A stretch of 64,000 nucleotides of DNA, taken from positions 211,822 to 275,821 of the forward strand of contig NC_019963.1 in the NCBI RefSeq assembly GCF_000230735.2, given 5' to 3'. A model generated the notes under the pieces. The model was not told the origin of the DNA and did no database searches. It saw only the letters and a list, made by a program, of their open reading frames with translations. Position 1 is the stretch's first letter. Every line of letters begins with the position of its first letter. Made by a program: the position numbers and the translations under genes. This stretch comes from Natrinema pellirubrum DSM 15624. GTDB taxonomy: Archaea > Halobacteriota > Halobacteria > Halobacteriales > Natrialbaceae. Positions 28,688 through 39,400 of this stretch are shown here, in pieces.

Positions 28688-31600
28688 TCAGGCGACGAGA
28701 GCCAACATAGAGCGAAGTTCGGATTCGATATCAGTCAGTTCACTCCGTTGCCACTCAAACTGTTCTTCGACGCCGACATCGGTAAACCGGAGTGAAGCAC
28801 GAACCTGTCGTGCGGGATCGTGCTGGAAGAGCGCGAGAGCGTAGGCAAGCATCTGCGGCCGATAGTGGTCAGCGAGGGCACCAGTCGTCGTCGAAGACAG
28901 GTCGTTCGTCTTGTAGTCGATGATGTGATACGCATCTGGAGTAACCAGAAGACGGTCAATATCACCCACTATGCGGGAGTCATCAAGACGAGCGACAACT
29001 GAGTACTCGTCGTAGGAAGCTTCAAGCGAGAGGTCCGCCTCAGTTTCATCGACGAACCGGATCGCATCCTGGGCATGGCACACCGCCGCCTGAAGATCGT
29101 TATCCGTCGGTTCCTCACCTTCCATACGACTCAACTGACGAATGAACGAGGGCCACTCATCCCGTGGAAGACGGAGCTCATTGAGTCGATGGACAACAGT
29201 TCCGAAGGTGGTCGGACTCAATCCGATTGTCCCACCCCCCGACGTGTAGCTGTGTCCGTTCTCGGAAGCGTCTGCAACGGCACTGACGAGGGTTGTTGCG
29301 GCAACGCGAACTGCGTCCTGTCGTTCCGGCGGAGAGGGGACAGTAATCGCAGGGTCTACCGCTTCCGTGGGAGCCTCAGACTGCCATTCAACCGGCCGAG
29401 GTGGCGTCTGAATAGTGTATGAAGCATCACCGATTCGAGCGTCCGTAGCTCCCTCGTAGACCGCCTCAACGACTAGCTCTTGGTCGTCAAACAGAATTGG
29501 CTGAAGCCAATCCCGCCACCGGCTGGCGTCAGCGAAGTCATCTGGCTCACCGAGTTCGATGTGTCCAGACTCATCAGTATCGATGTCGTGTGTTCCACAC
29601 AGCAGCAGGTGGTCCCGAGTTCGGGTACAGGCCACGTAGAGCAGGCGTTTGGATTCCGCACGCTCTTGCGGGAGTGAGCGACGATCGGCATATTCGTGGA
29701 CTGCCGTCTTCTCGATTGCGAACGCATCGTTGGGGTGGGGAGCACCTACTGCAGGAATCGGTGGGGCATCAGTCGTCCCCTCAACGAGGCGGACATAGCC
29801 GTGATCGTCAACGGACCGCCCGAAATTGAGGTCACTTCCGAGATCGGGGACAGTGACGATTGGGAACTCGAGTCCCTTCGCGGCGTGAATCGTCATTATC
29901 CGGACGCCCTCCACATCGCCGGGGATGTCAGCCTCCCCTTCTCGGGGGTCGATCTCTGCTTGGCGGTCGATCCGGTGGAGCAACCCAGCAGCTGTGTGAA
30001 CACCGTTCTCGCTCCAAGTACGGACCTGGTCGCGGAACTTCTCGACGTTCTCGACGGCCTGGTGACCGCGTTCGTCAGCACTCACGCTCGCCAGATACCC
30101 CGTGTCGTCGATCACTCGGGACAACAGACGGTACCACGGGAGGACGCCATCTTCAGACGGCGTCGCGCAGCCACTAAGGGTACGCCATGTCGTGAGGAGG
30201 TCGAAAGCATCCGCGAGCTGTGGATCGTCCGTCTCGGCGAGTGCATCCCACACTGAATCAGCCTCGGCAACTGCCGGTGCGAGGCGGTCATCGGTGAAGC
30301 CAAACAGCGGGGACCGAAGCACCCCATAGAGAGAGACGTCGTCCTGCGGATCACCAAGCACCCGAAGTAGGTTCGTCAGCGCCTGGACCTCGGGCGTATC
30401 GTAGAATCCGACGCCACCGACGACAGTATAGGGAATGTCGTACTCCTCAAGGGCCCGCTGATACCGATCCAGATGGGTTCGCCGGCGGAGGAGGATTGCC
30501 GTGTCGTCCGGCGTAGCGTCGCGATGAACACCCGTGTCGGGGTCTTGGACTGTCGGTGGATCGTCGAACAGGTTGGTCAGTCGAGCAGCGAGCGCTTGCG
30601 CCTCGGCCTCGATGGTGTGGTCGAGCGCACCTTCAGCAACCGGATGGTCACCGCCGAAGAGTTCCGCCGCCGTGTCGGCGTCGTCGGGCACAGCGAGATA
30701 CTCGACACTCCCGGTCAGTCCCTCGATGTCCTCGATACGGTCGCGTTGTGTGGTCAACTCCTGCGGTGGCGCTTCGTGGGGTTCGTGGCTGTCACCCTCC
30801 GGCTGGAACAGGTACTCGAAGAGCTCGTTCAGGAACGACAGCGGCTCATCCAGCGTCCGGAAGTTCCCGGAGAGTTCGAGCGCGGTCGGACTCTCGGCAT
30901 CGCTGTCGGGGACGTCGTCGACCCCACGGGCTTCGTTGACAGTCTGGAGTTCCGCTCTCGCTTCCCCGAACGTCGTCACGTCGGCACCACGGAATCCGTA
31001 GATACTCTGTTTCTCGTCGCCGACCAGAAAGACGTTCGACGCCGTCTGCTCGTCGACGCCCGTGAGGAGCTTGACCAGCTCCCACTGGCGCGGGTCCGTG
31101 TCCTGGAACTCGTCGACCATCACGGCCGCAAACTGCTCTCGTAGCCGCTCCGTGACGGCATCGTTCGTTCGCAAGAACTCAAGGGTGGTCTCGATCACGT
31201 CGGGGAAGTCGAGCGTATCGCGACGCTCTTTCTCGTCGGCGTAGGCGGCGAGGACGTCATCGAAGACCCGCATCAGAGCCAGCGCGTAATGGGCGCTGTT
31301 TGCTTCGAGCTCACCGGGTGTCGTCTCGACTGCATCCGCGTGCGGTTCGACGGCCGCGATGACCGCGTCGATAGCGTCCTTCAGGTCGTCGTAGACGTCA
31401 CCGTACTCATTCCACTCGTCCCGGTCACCGACGACGTATCCCGAACTGCTGTACAGGCCACCGTTCTTCTTCTCACAGGCCTCGTAGAGGTCGAGGATTG
31501 CCCGCTGACAGTCGCGGGGATCGCTTTCCTCGGGGTTGGCAGGGAGTGTCGTCGCGACCTCGGTGAAGGTCCGGTAGACCCCAAGGCCGTCCTCGTCGGC

Positions 31601-32326
31601 GATAGCGCCCTCACGGTCGACGCGGCCCGCGACCGTGCGTAGCTGCTCAAGGAGTCCGTCCGCAAACAGCGTCTGTCGAGCGTCGGCAACGTCGAGATCA
31701 CAAACGACCTCCCAGCAGATATCGACGTAGTCGTCGACCTCGGCGTCACGCCACGCCTCGAGGACGGACTCGCTCTGTGGGCGTTCATCGAGTAATCCAG
31801 CGAGTGTATCGACCAACTGGTCGCGACTCCAGAGCTGGGCAAGGAGCTCCACGTCGTCTTCGTCCTGGTTGCGTTCGAGGAACTCCGTCACAACTTCGCG
31901 TTGGAGTGTCGCGGCGCCGTCTTCGTCAAGCACGTCGAAGCCGAGCGGAACCGGAGCCTCGACGGCCCGTTCTCGCAAGAGCCGGGTACAGAACGCGTGA
32001 ATGGTGTGGACATAGCCGTCCTCCAGATCGTCGAGAACGTTTCGCCAGCGGTGGTAGGCCTCTGGTGAGTCGACAGCCTCGAGCCTGTCGTACACCTCCT
32101 CCCGAACGCGCTCAGTCAGTTCGGCAGCAGCCTTTCGCGTGAAAGTAATCGTGACTATTTTCTCCGGCGTGAGCGACGGGTTCTCGGCCAGTATCGTCAC
32201 GTACCGCTCGGTGAGCGTTGTCGTCTTCCCTGTCCCGGCGCCGGCAGTGATCGCGACGTTCCGGCCCTGGACGAGCGCATCCTCCTGTTCCTCCGTGAGC
32301 TGAATCTCCTCGGGTTCCTCAGTCAT
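28688..32326 (-). CDS. UvrD-type helicase with C-terminal PD-(D/E)XK nuclease (AddA/RecB-like)
   Basis: A 1,212-residue superfamily 1 helicase-nuclease. Motifs in order are ITAGAGTGKTTTLTERYV (Walker A), MVDEFQDTDPRQWELVKLL (II), FLVGDEKQSIYGFRGADV (III), IMTIHAAKGLEFPIVTVP (V) and LLYVACTRTRDHLLLCGT (VI). The C-terminal 170 residues contain VGDIDRLLV followed by HIIDYKTNDLS, the PD-(D/E)XK nuclease core, and RPQMLAYALALF. This is the AddA layout, which processes double-strand ends. It overlaps the upstream nuclease gene by 8 bp, so the pair forms an operon. AddAB is mainly bacterial, and its adjacency to BREX suggests a DNA-degrading role in defence or replicon repair; that role is inference. 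Confidence 0.9.
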   Translation of the reverse strand: MTEEPEEIQLTEEQEDALVQGRNVAITAGAGTGKTTTLTERYVTILAENPSLTPEKIVTITFTRKAAAELTERVREEVYDRLEAVDSPEAYHRWRNVLDDLEDGYVHTIHAFCTRLLRERAVEAPVPLGFDVLDEDGAATLQREVVTEFLERNQDEDDVELLAQLWSRDQLVDTLAGLLDERPQSESVLEAWRDAEVDDYVDICWEVVCDLDVADARQTLFADGLLEQLRTVAGRVDREGAIADEDGLGVYRTFTEVATTLPANPEESDPRDCQRAILDLYEACEKKNGGLYSSSGYVVGDRDEWNEYGDVYDDLKDAIDAVIAAVEPHADAVETTPGELEANSAHYALALMRVFDDVLAAYADEKERRDTLDFPDVIETTLEFLRTNDAVTERLREQFAAVMVDEFQDTDPRQWELVKLLTGVDEQTASNVFLVGDEKQSIYGFRGADVTTFGEARAELQTVNEARGVDDVPDSDAESPTALELSGNFRTLDEPLSFLNELFEYLFQPEGDSHEPHEAPPQELTTQRDRIEDIEGLTGSVEYLAVPDDADTAAELFGGDHPVAEGALDHTIEAEAQALAARLTNLFDDPPTVQDPDTGVHRDATPDDTAILLRRRTHLDRYQRALEEYDIPYTVVGGVGFYDTPEVQALTNLLRVLGDPQDDVSLYGVLRSPLFGFTDDRLAPAVAEADSVWDALAETDDPQLADAFDLLTTWRTLSGCATPSEDGVLPWYRLLSRVIDDTGYLASVSADERGHQAVENVEKFRDQVRTWSENGVHTAAGLLHRIDRQAEIDPREGEADIPGDVEGVRIMTIHAAKGLEFPIVTVPDLGSDLNFGRSVDDHGYVRLVEGTTDAPPIPAVGAPHPNDAFAIEKTAVHEYADRRSLPQERAESKRLLYVACTRTRDHLLLCGTHDIDTDESGHIELGEPDDFADASRWRDWLQPILFDDQELVVEAVYEGATDARIGDASYTIQTPPRPVEWQSEAPTEAVDPAITVPSPPERQDAVRVAATTLVSAVADASENGHSYTSGGGTIGLSPTTFGTVVHRLNELRLPRDEWPSFIRQLSRMEGEEPTDNDLQAAVCHAQDAIRFVDETEADLSLEASYDEYSVVARLDDSRIVGDIDRLLVTPDAYHIIDYKTNDLSSTTTGALADHYRPQMLAYALALFQHDPARQVRASLRFTDVGVEEQFEWQRSELTDIESELRSMLALVA

Positions 32327-35300
32327 CGCTCATCACCGTCTCGATGTCCTCGTCGTCGCGAACACGGAGCGGAACGTACGCTGCGTCGTCCTTGTGAACC
32401 TCGTCGACGAACTCCCGCTTGCGGTGATGGCGGACATCGCACGCCCGACGATAGTCACAGTATCGGCAGTTCGCTCCGCTGGCCGACAGAAGCGTCGTGT
32501 GGAACCGTCCGTTGCCGATTGCCTCGTCGATCTGGCCCAACCACTCCGGAACGACATCGTTCAGGAACCGGCGGAGTTCGACCTCTGAATCGAACTTCGA
32601 TTCGACGCCGCGTGGAACCTTGAGGTCGTTTGGCGGTCGCACCTGATAGTACGTCGCCGAGAGCGAACCCTGTTCGAAAAGGTCACCGTCGACGACCTCG
32701 GCGGCAGCGAGCAGATAGATGGGGAGCTGGAACTTCGTTCCGCCGGTCGTCTTCGTCATATACGGTGCCCGTCCAGTCTTGTAGTCGTAGAGCGTGAGCG
32801 TCGGTTGTTCGCCACCCTGGCTCACGTCAACGCGGTCGATGTATCCCCGAATCGAGATAGTCGAGCCGTCCGGTCGCTCAACTGTGAACGGCCCAACATC
32901 CGAGTCGGGAAGTCCCTCGCCGAACGGGGCCTCGAACAAGTGTGGTCGGTCAGCGCCGTCCCGCGAGAGTTCGTTGTCGAGGAAGGAAGCGAACAACCCC
33001 TGTTCCGGCGCGTCGTGAGGTTTGCTCCCGGCCTCGTACGGAGCACTCTCGCCGTCACACAGGCCCGCGAACAGCTCCGCCTTCCACCGTTCGTAGAACA
33101 GGCCGTCGTACTCGAAGTCAGCAACCCGGAGTTCTTCGACGGCAATCTCGCGAAGGTGTATCGCCAGGTCGTTCCGGTCGAACTCGGTGAGGTCGACACC
33201 ATCTTCGGTTTCGTCCTGTAGATCCGCGAAGAACCGTTCGAGGACGTCGTGGACGTACGATCCGGTTTCGAGGGGCGTAGGGACGACCTCGACGTCGTCG
33301 GGATCCTCGATTCCGAGCACTTCGTCGGCGTAGAACTTGAACCCACACTCGACGTATCGCTCGATTCGACTCGCGCTGTAGGGTTCCCGCGCCGACGGAG
33401 GGTATACCTCATCGACCGTCTCGGGTTCTAAAACGCCGTCGTGTTCGGAGAGGCCAGTCGTTCCCCTGTTGTCCGCACAGTGGAGTCCCCGATCCGTGCG
33501 CTTGGTCTGCTCGGGGGAGAGATCACCTCGGTCGCCGGCGCGGCTGACTGCCGCACGCCGGTCGGCCGTTGCAGCGACATGCCGCTGTAGGTCCTCGCGG
33601 GAGCCCACGCGGTCGTCGACGCCGTCTTCGGGTTCGATGCCGGTCACGCGCTGGAGTTCGTCGAGCACCGGCGACCGGACGACGGCGGATTCGTCGTCGC
33701 CCGTCTCTGGTGTGGTGATCGTGAGTTCGTCGACGTTCGCGAGGAGCGTCGCGAAGAGATAGCGCCCCCGGAGGCGCTCGTCGCCAGTGTCGAACCGCGG
33801 ATGGGCGTCGGTCATCTCCTCGAAGAAGGCCGGGCGTTCCGGCGTTACCGGGAAATGCCCGCTCGTCAGGCCCACGAGGAACACCTTCTCGAACGAGCGC
33901 ATCCGGGCGTCGAGCAGCCCCATCACCTCAACGTGGCCGCCAGCAGCGCGCTGTGGAACCCGAATCGGCACGCCATCGAACGCACGGGTGAACAGTGCCA
34001 ACGGAGAGAGGTCGCTATTGACTGCCGCCAGCGACTCGAACGAGGAGAGGACCTCGTCCACGAGGTCGTAGGCTCGCTGTTCGACGGCTTGCTCGGCGCC
34101 GCTATCGTAGTCCTCCGTCGCCGCCTCCAAGCCGAATCGGTCGTCCAACAGTCGTCGGAGCGTCTCGGTTGCGGCTTCGATGTCCTCCGTTCGGAGCGTC
34201 TCTAGCGTGGCCAGCAGCTCCTCGATTAGGGGCGCCGCCTCGCCGTCGACGTCATCGAGCAGGGGTGACACAGAAACCGTGTCACGCCGGCGAGCAGCTG
34301 CCGTGACGGCGTTGGCTTGGTCGGTGTCGACGACGTCAACCAGTGGATTTGCTAACAGGGACGTGAGGTCCTCGGCCCGCGGATCCGGTTCGGCGAGGTT
34401 CAGGAGATCGTGGACGACACTCCCGGTGAACGTCCGGTTCAGCTGTGAGGCGGCAGTCGTGACGTGCGGAATGTCGAACGTATCGAACGTGTCCTCGATG
34501 TACCCCGAATAGGCCTCGGTCCCGGGGACGACGACGGCCAGGTCGTCGGGGTCGCGACCATTGGCCAACTCGGTCCGGAGCTCGCGAGCGACGAAGCGAA
34601 TCTCGCGCTCAGGCGTCGGGAGTTCCCGCCACCGGAGGCCGTCTGGAGCAGGGACGGTGTCGGGATCCGGGCGGTAGAGCGACTCGGTGATCGTTCCAAA
34701 GGCCTGCCCTGACTCGTCGACAGGCTCGAGTTCTACTGTCTCAAAGTCAAGTGCTTCGTAGACATCCAAGGCGTCCTCCGCAACGGCGTCGACTCCGCTC
34801 CGGCCATCTTGGTGGAGGGGCAGCAGTGCGATCATCGGAAGTTCGTCGACAAGGCGTTCGATGAGGCGGCGTTCGACGGGGCGGAACTCGTGATACCCGG
34901 AAAGGATGACGACATCCAGTTCCGGGGAGAGCGCCGATAATGACTGCTCCGCCGTTGCGACGGCGTCGAACATTTCTCCCCGGGTACAGACCCACTCATC
35001 GACATAGTCGACATGGAGATTCCGGTAGTGTCGGTACGCGTCGACAGTGGCTGTCGCGATACGGTCATCGAGGTCTGAGCCCTCGAACTCCGCCGCCAGT
35101 GCGTCAGCAGTCCCGACGCCGGCGTCGTCGAAGAGTGAGAAGCGGCTACTGAACGAATCAGCGAGGGCGGCAGAGGCTGGTTCGCCAGCAAGAGCGCCAT
35201 CTGTCTCGGCTGTTGTTCGGTCAAGCGCGTACTCCGCGAGTCGACGGTTCAGCTGCCCGGAGAGCGGTTGGGCCGGACCGTGGAGATGCTCGTACCACTC

Positions 35301-35516
35301 CCGAACGACTGCGTCGAGCGTCTCGGCACGAAGACTGAGAGGGTCGTGTGTCGTAGCCCAATTGTCCTCAACTTCACTTCGACGAGCGTCGTTCCGGGTG
35401 ATGTAGAGAACACTCCCAAGTGAATTCTCAGCAATCTCCGCAGCCCGTTCAAAAGCCGCCTTCTCTAAATGTACATGCTGAGAACCAGTTAGGAGCGTAG
35501 AGGTCATCGAATACAT
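32319..35516 (-). CDS. Fe-S PD-(D/E)XK nuclease, AddB-like, with degenerate helicase
   Basis: A 1,065-residue partner of the AddA-like protein. The N-terminus (MTSTLLTGSQHVHLEKAAF) has the position of a P-loop but no GKT/S, so the helicase half is probably inactive as a motor. The C-terminal nuclease domain starts near AREPYSASRIERYVECGFKFYADE. It contains IRGYIDRVDV and LTLYDYKTGRAP (metal-binding Asp and DxK) and ends with NCRYCDYRRACDV. With the earlier Cys in YVECGF, this gives the four-cysteine pattern C...CxxCx5C that holds a 4Fe-4S cluster in AddB nucleases. It is transcribed divergently from the BREX operon across about 120 bp. Confidence 0.87.
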   Translation of the reverse strand: MYSMTSTLLTGSQHVHLEKAAFERAAEIAENSLGSVLYITRNDARRSEVEDNWATTHDPLSLRAETLDAVVREWYEHLHGPAQPLSGQLNRRLAEYALDRTTAETDGALAGEPASAALADSFSSRFSLFDDAGVGTADALAAEFEGSDLDDRIATATVDAYRHYRNLHVDYVDEWVCTRGEMFDAVATAEQSLSALSPELDVVILSGYHEFRPVERRLIERLVDELPMIALLPLHQDGRSGVDAVAEDALDVYEALDFETVELEPVDESGQAFGTITESLYRPDPDTVPAPDGLRWRELPTPEREIRFVARELRTELANGRDPDDLAVVVPGTEAYSGYIEDTFDTFDIPHVTTAASQLNRTFTGSVVHDLLNLAEPDPRAEDLTSLLANPLVDVVDTDQANAVTAAARRRDTVSVSPLLDDVDGEAAPLIEELLATLETLRTEDIEAATETLRRLLDDRFGLEAATEDYDSGAEQAVEQRAYDLVDEVLSSFESLAAVNSDLSPLALFTRAFDGVPIRVPQRAAGGHVEVMGLLDARMRSFEKVFLVGLTSGHFPVTPERPAFFEEMTDAHPRFDTGDERLRGRYLFATLLANVDELTITTPETGDDESAVVRSPVLDELQRVTGIEPEDGVDDRVGSREDLQRHVAATADRRAAVSRAGDRGDLSPEQTKRTDRGLHCADNRGTTGLSEHDGVLEPETVDEVYPPSAREPYSASRIERYVECGFKFYADEVLGIEDPDDVEVVPTPLETGSYVHDVLERFFADLQDETEDGVDLTEFDRNDLAIHLREIAVEELRVADFEYDGLFYERWKAELFAGLCDGESAPYEAGSKPHDAPEQGLFASFLDNELSRDGADRPHLFEAPFGEGLPDSDVGPFTVERPDGSTISIRGYIDRVDVSQGGEQPTLTLYDYKTGRAPYMTKTTGGTKFQLPIYLLAAAEVVDGDLFEQGSLSATYYQVRPPNDLKVPRGVESKFDSEVELRRFLNDVVPEWLGQIDEAIGNGRFHTTLLSASGANCRYCDYRRACDVRHHRKREFVDEVHKDDAAYVPLRVRDDEDIETVMSDD

Positions 35517-35635
35517 TCCTCAAGATATCGCTCTCACTTCATTTTTATTGGTTCCTCTATGCGTATTCTGACTAACGCGGAGTGAATATCCAACAATGAC
35601 AAATAGTAAAGTGGGTTGGTTGACTCCACCATCGT

Positions 35636-36469
35636 ATGAACACTCTACCGGACGGCGATAACGGACCGCCGTCTCTTTCCCGTACATTCTCTCCCGAAGA
35701 GGTCAACATGGATTTGACCATGTGCGGCCTCCTACCCGACCGAGCAGAAGAGATCGCTCGGTTGTACCGTGAACACGGGAACTGGAACCAGGTCAAGGAG
35801 ATCTGGTTTGAGGAACGACGTGCGAACCGCAGTACGAAGGGGAGTTCCCAGAAGATACACCGCGTTCTCTCATCACGATTCAAAAACGCACCTGCCACCC
35901 TCCCTAATCCGAGTGATCTTCCCGCCGTCTTGGATACCTGTTCGTCATCGCGAGACAAAGCTCAAGTGCTCTACCTCTATCTAGTCGCCGATGACGCGCT
36001 CGTTCGATATGCTGTTCACGAATATGCCCGACGCCTTGCTGAGGACTTTCCCGAACCTCTTGACTTCTCTAATGAGACACTCACCTCTGTCTTGAATCAG
36101 TTCGAATACACTGACGAGACACCGTTCGACTATGCGGACTCAACGACAGAGAGATGGTGCGAAGGACTGCGGTCAGTTATGCGCGAGATCGGCGTCCTGG
36201 AGAATCAGCAAACGGTCGTCGGTAATCCACCATCACTAGGAGAGACGCCACTCCTTGTCGCAATGGGCTACTCGTATGAGGAAGGCGACGAAGAGTGGTT
36301 CGAATCACCAACTGGACTCCAGTACCTATTCCAGCCGAGTGCCCGTTGGGAGGAACTCTACAATCGGGCAGCAGAGACTGAGGCGTGGGAGTTTGTCGAT
36401 CTCCATGGAAGTCTCCAACTGCGGCCGACCGACGAGCCGTACTCATCGATTACGAGTGGAGGGATCTGA
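35636..36469 (+). CDS. brxA: BREX protein BrxA (DUF1819 family)
   Basis: The first gene of the BREX phage-defence operon. It is 277 residues, soluble and helical, with the DUF1819 pattern in LTMCGLLPDRAEEIARLY, then GNWNQVKEIWFEERRANRSTKGSSQKIHRVLSSRF near residues 25-80 (written in part). BrxA of type 1 systems is a small DNA-binding protein; its archaeal version is longer. It stops 3 bp before brxC, so it is the promoter-proximal gene of one transcript. It faces the AddAB-like pair divergently. Confidence 0.85.
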   Translation: MNTLPDGDNGPPSLSRTFSPEEVNMDLTMCGLLPDRAEEIARLYREHGNWNQVKEIWFEERRANRSTKGSSQKIHRVLSSRFKNAPATLPNPSDLPAVLDTCSSSRDKAQVLYLYLVADDALVRYAVHEYARRLAEDFPEPLDFSNETLTSVLNQFEYTDETPFDYADSTTERWCEGLRSVMREIGVLENQQTVVGNPPSLGETPLLVAMGYSYEEGDEEWFESPTGLQYLFQPSARWEELYNRAAETEAWEFVDLHGSLQLRPTDEPYSSITSGGI

Positions 36470-36472
36470 ATA

Positions 36473-39400
36473 ATGGTCGACACAACGTGGTTTGAGGACT
36501 TACCGGAGGACTTCGAGGAATCGGTACGCATCGACCGCGAGGACCAATCTGCAGACGAGAAACGTCACCGGAAACAAGCCATCGAGTCATATCACGTTAC
36601 GGCTGACTCCCAGCGGTTCCTCGAAGACTTCGTCAAACGACTGCTCGGCGAAGCAGAGGATATGCGTACGGGGTCAAACTACTGGCTCTACGGTTACTAC
36701 GGGAGCGGAAAGAGCCACCTCCTAACCGTTCTGGATGGGCTGATGGATACTCAGTGGCTCCAAGACCGCTCCGACGAGGTTTGGAGGAACCTCGTCCCGG
36801 ATGCGTCAGCGAGCGGGGACCTCGATACGCTCCGAACCCAGTGGGAATCCGTTCATTCCGAATATCACGTCATCCCTGTCTCAGTGAACCTGCTGAAGTA
36901 TCAGGGTCAGAAGCAACGTAGCTTTAGTGAAATCGTTCTCCGGCACGCCCACCAGAATCCGATTCTCACGGGCGTCAATAACGGGGTCTCGACTGGATTG
37001 TCCTCCCAGCTTGACGTCGCATACTTCGAAGATTGGTATCAAACGACCGACGCTTGGCCGGAACGGGAGGATCGAGCTGCATCAGTCGTCGAGGGAGTGA
37101 CACCAGACCAACCGCGATACGAGTGGGGAACTGACGGCCTCTGGACCGACGTCCAGGAGTACAGTGCGCTGTCCGATGTTGTGCTTCCGAAGCTGTTCGA
37201 GGGCGTTACGGGGACACGCGATGGCTACACTGACCTCCAACCCTCGGATATTGACCCAGAAGAGGTTGTCAGTCGACTGGAATCGCTGCGCCTGGAACGT
37301 GAAGCGGAGCTTGAGCAACCTGTCAAGCTCGTCCTCCTGCTCGACGAGGTGAGCCTCTTCATTGGGACCGACTTCGAGCGGCTCACCGAACTACAGACAC
37401 TCGCGGAAAACGTCGACGACATCGGAGACGGCGACATTCAGCTCGTCGCGACGGCGCAGGCAAAAATCGAAGACGTCCAACCCAAGTTCGCGGCCCACGG
37501 GGCCGATTTCAGTATCGTCAAAGACCGGTTCCCACACCGGTATCAGCTTCCGAGCAAGCACGTCGGCGACATCGCCAAACGCCGGCTATTCCAGAAGTCG
37601 GAGACGGGCGAGGACGCGGTTCGGCGAGTCCTTGACGACGCCGACGTGAAACCGAGTGAGTCGCTCGTGTACAACGAAATCAAACAGAACACCAAGCCGG
37701 CACTCGATGCGATTGATGATGAGGAGCTCGTAGAGTTCTACCCCTTCCTGCCGTATCACGCGCCGCTGTTCCTCGAAATCCTGTTCAATCTCCGTCGAGA
37801 GGCGAACGACCCGGCGAAGTCCATCTTCTCGGGGACTGCCCGTGCCATTCTCGCGCTTATGCACGGGTTGCTGGACGACTGGGTCGACGAGGGCAGAGGA
37901 GACCATATCGTCTCGCTGGTCGACTTCTTCGAGTTGATTGAGCCTGAACTCCGTGAAATCTTACCGCAGGATATGCGGGTCGTCGAGGGCGCCGAAGAGA
38001 CGACCGGCATCGCTGACGAGGTAGGCGACGACGAAAGTGAGCTTCAAGAGTTCGACCTCGACGTTGCGAAGGCCGTACTCCTGCTCCAGCACGTCCACGA
38101 AATCGTTCCCCTGAACGAGGGGAATATCGCGGTCGCCGTCATGGACAACCTGAACGGCCAATCGTGGATTAGCACGACCAATCGGGTCGAGGAATCACTG
38201 GATCGACTGCAGAAGTTCATTCGACCGACGCAAGACGAAAGTGGGCCTCGCTATCGGTTCGCGACACAGGAAGAACGCCTCATCTACGACGAGACCGAGG
38301 AGAATGAAGCTGACCCCGACTGGGACGACGTCGTCAACACCTTGGACGAACATCTCTGGAATCGCATCACCCAGGACCTATCGCTACCAGAGTCAGTCCC
38401 GTACGGAGAATCCAGTGACGAGTACCCCGTTTCGTATCACTTCGGACTCGACGGGACAACATTCGAGAGCAGTATTGAAGCCGAAGGTGGGCTAGACATC
38501 GACGTCGATGTGCAGGGCGTCCGCCCAGACATAGAACCAGAGCAAACTGACGAGGACACGCTCTACTGGGAGATCGACACGGATGGCCTCCAAGACCTTC
38601 GCAAACGAATGATTGAGTGGTGGGCGCTTCGCGACGCAATTGCAACGCGTGACGCCCCACCAGCCGTCGAGCGTGACCTCGAACAGCGTGCGAACGCCGT
38701 CCGAAGTAAGCTGACGAGCGCAATGATGAGTGGCTCCTATAGCGTGAAAGATCGGACGGACATCGGTGGTCTCTCGAAGGCGATACAGGCCACTGTCAAC
38801 GTCGCCTATCCCGACGACTTCCACCCGATGATGCTCCAGGTCGACGAAAGTCGGCTGCGAGAACTACGCGAACTCGACAGCGATGCACCGCTCCCGCCCT
38901 GGGCGCGAACAATCCAAGTCCCCTCGTCGAACCATAATGGTGGGCAAGGTAAACAGACGATTCAACGAAACGTAATGTCCCTCACCGGCCGGCAGCTGAA
39001 AGGCCGCGACGAAGGACTCAATATGAACACCGTTCTCGACGGGATCGTTGAGGAGAAGCCATTCTACGACGAGGCCCGGCCTGCTCTCTGTGCGATCATC
39101 TGGGGATTCTGTCGGGAGGGGAGGCTACTGCCAATCGACGAAGACGGAAACACGCTGGAGGACGAAGCCGTCCTTGACCTCGACAGCCTCTCGACGACGA
39201 GGTTGAAACTCCTTCCACGCACAAACTTGAGCAAGCTGCTGGAAGAGGGTGGATTCAAAGAGACAACTGAAACGGTCGCGGATGGTCTCATCCACCTCCA
39301 AGAAGCCAACCAGCACATTCGCTCGAAGCTGACCGGACTTCGCGAAGACGTCACGCTAGTCGTCGACACCGACGTGCGAACCGACGAAGTCGCTGGCTTA

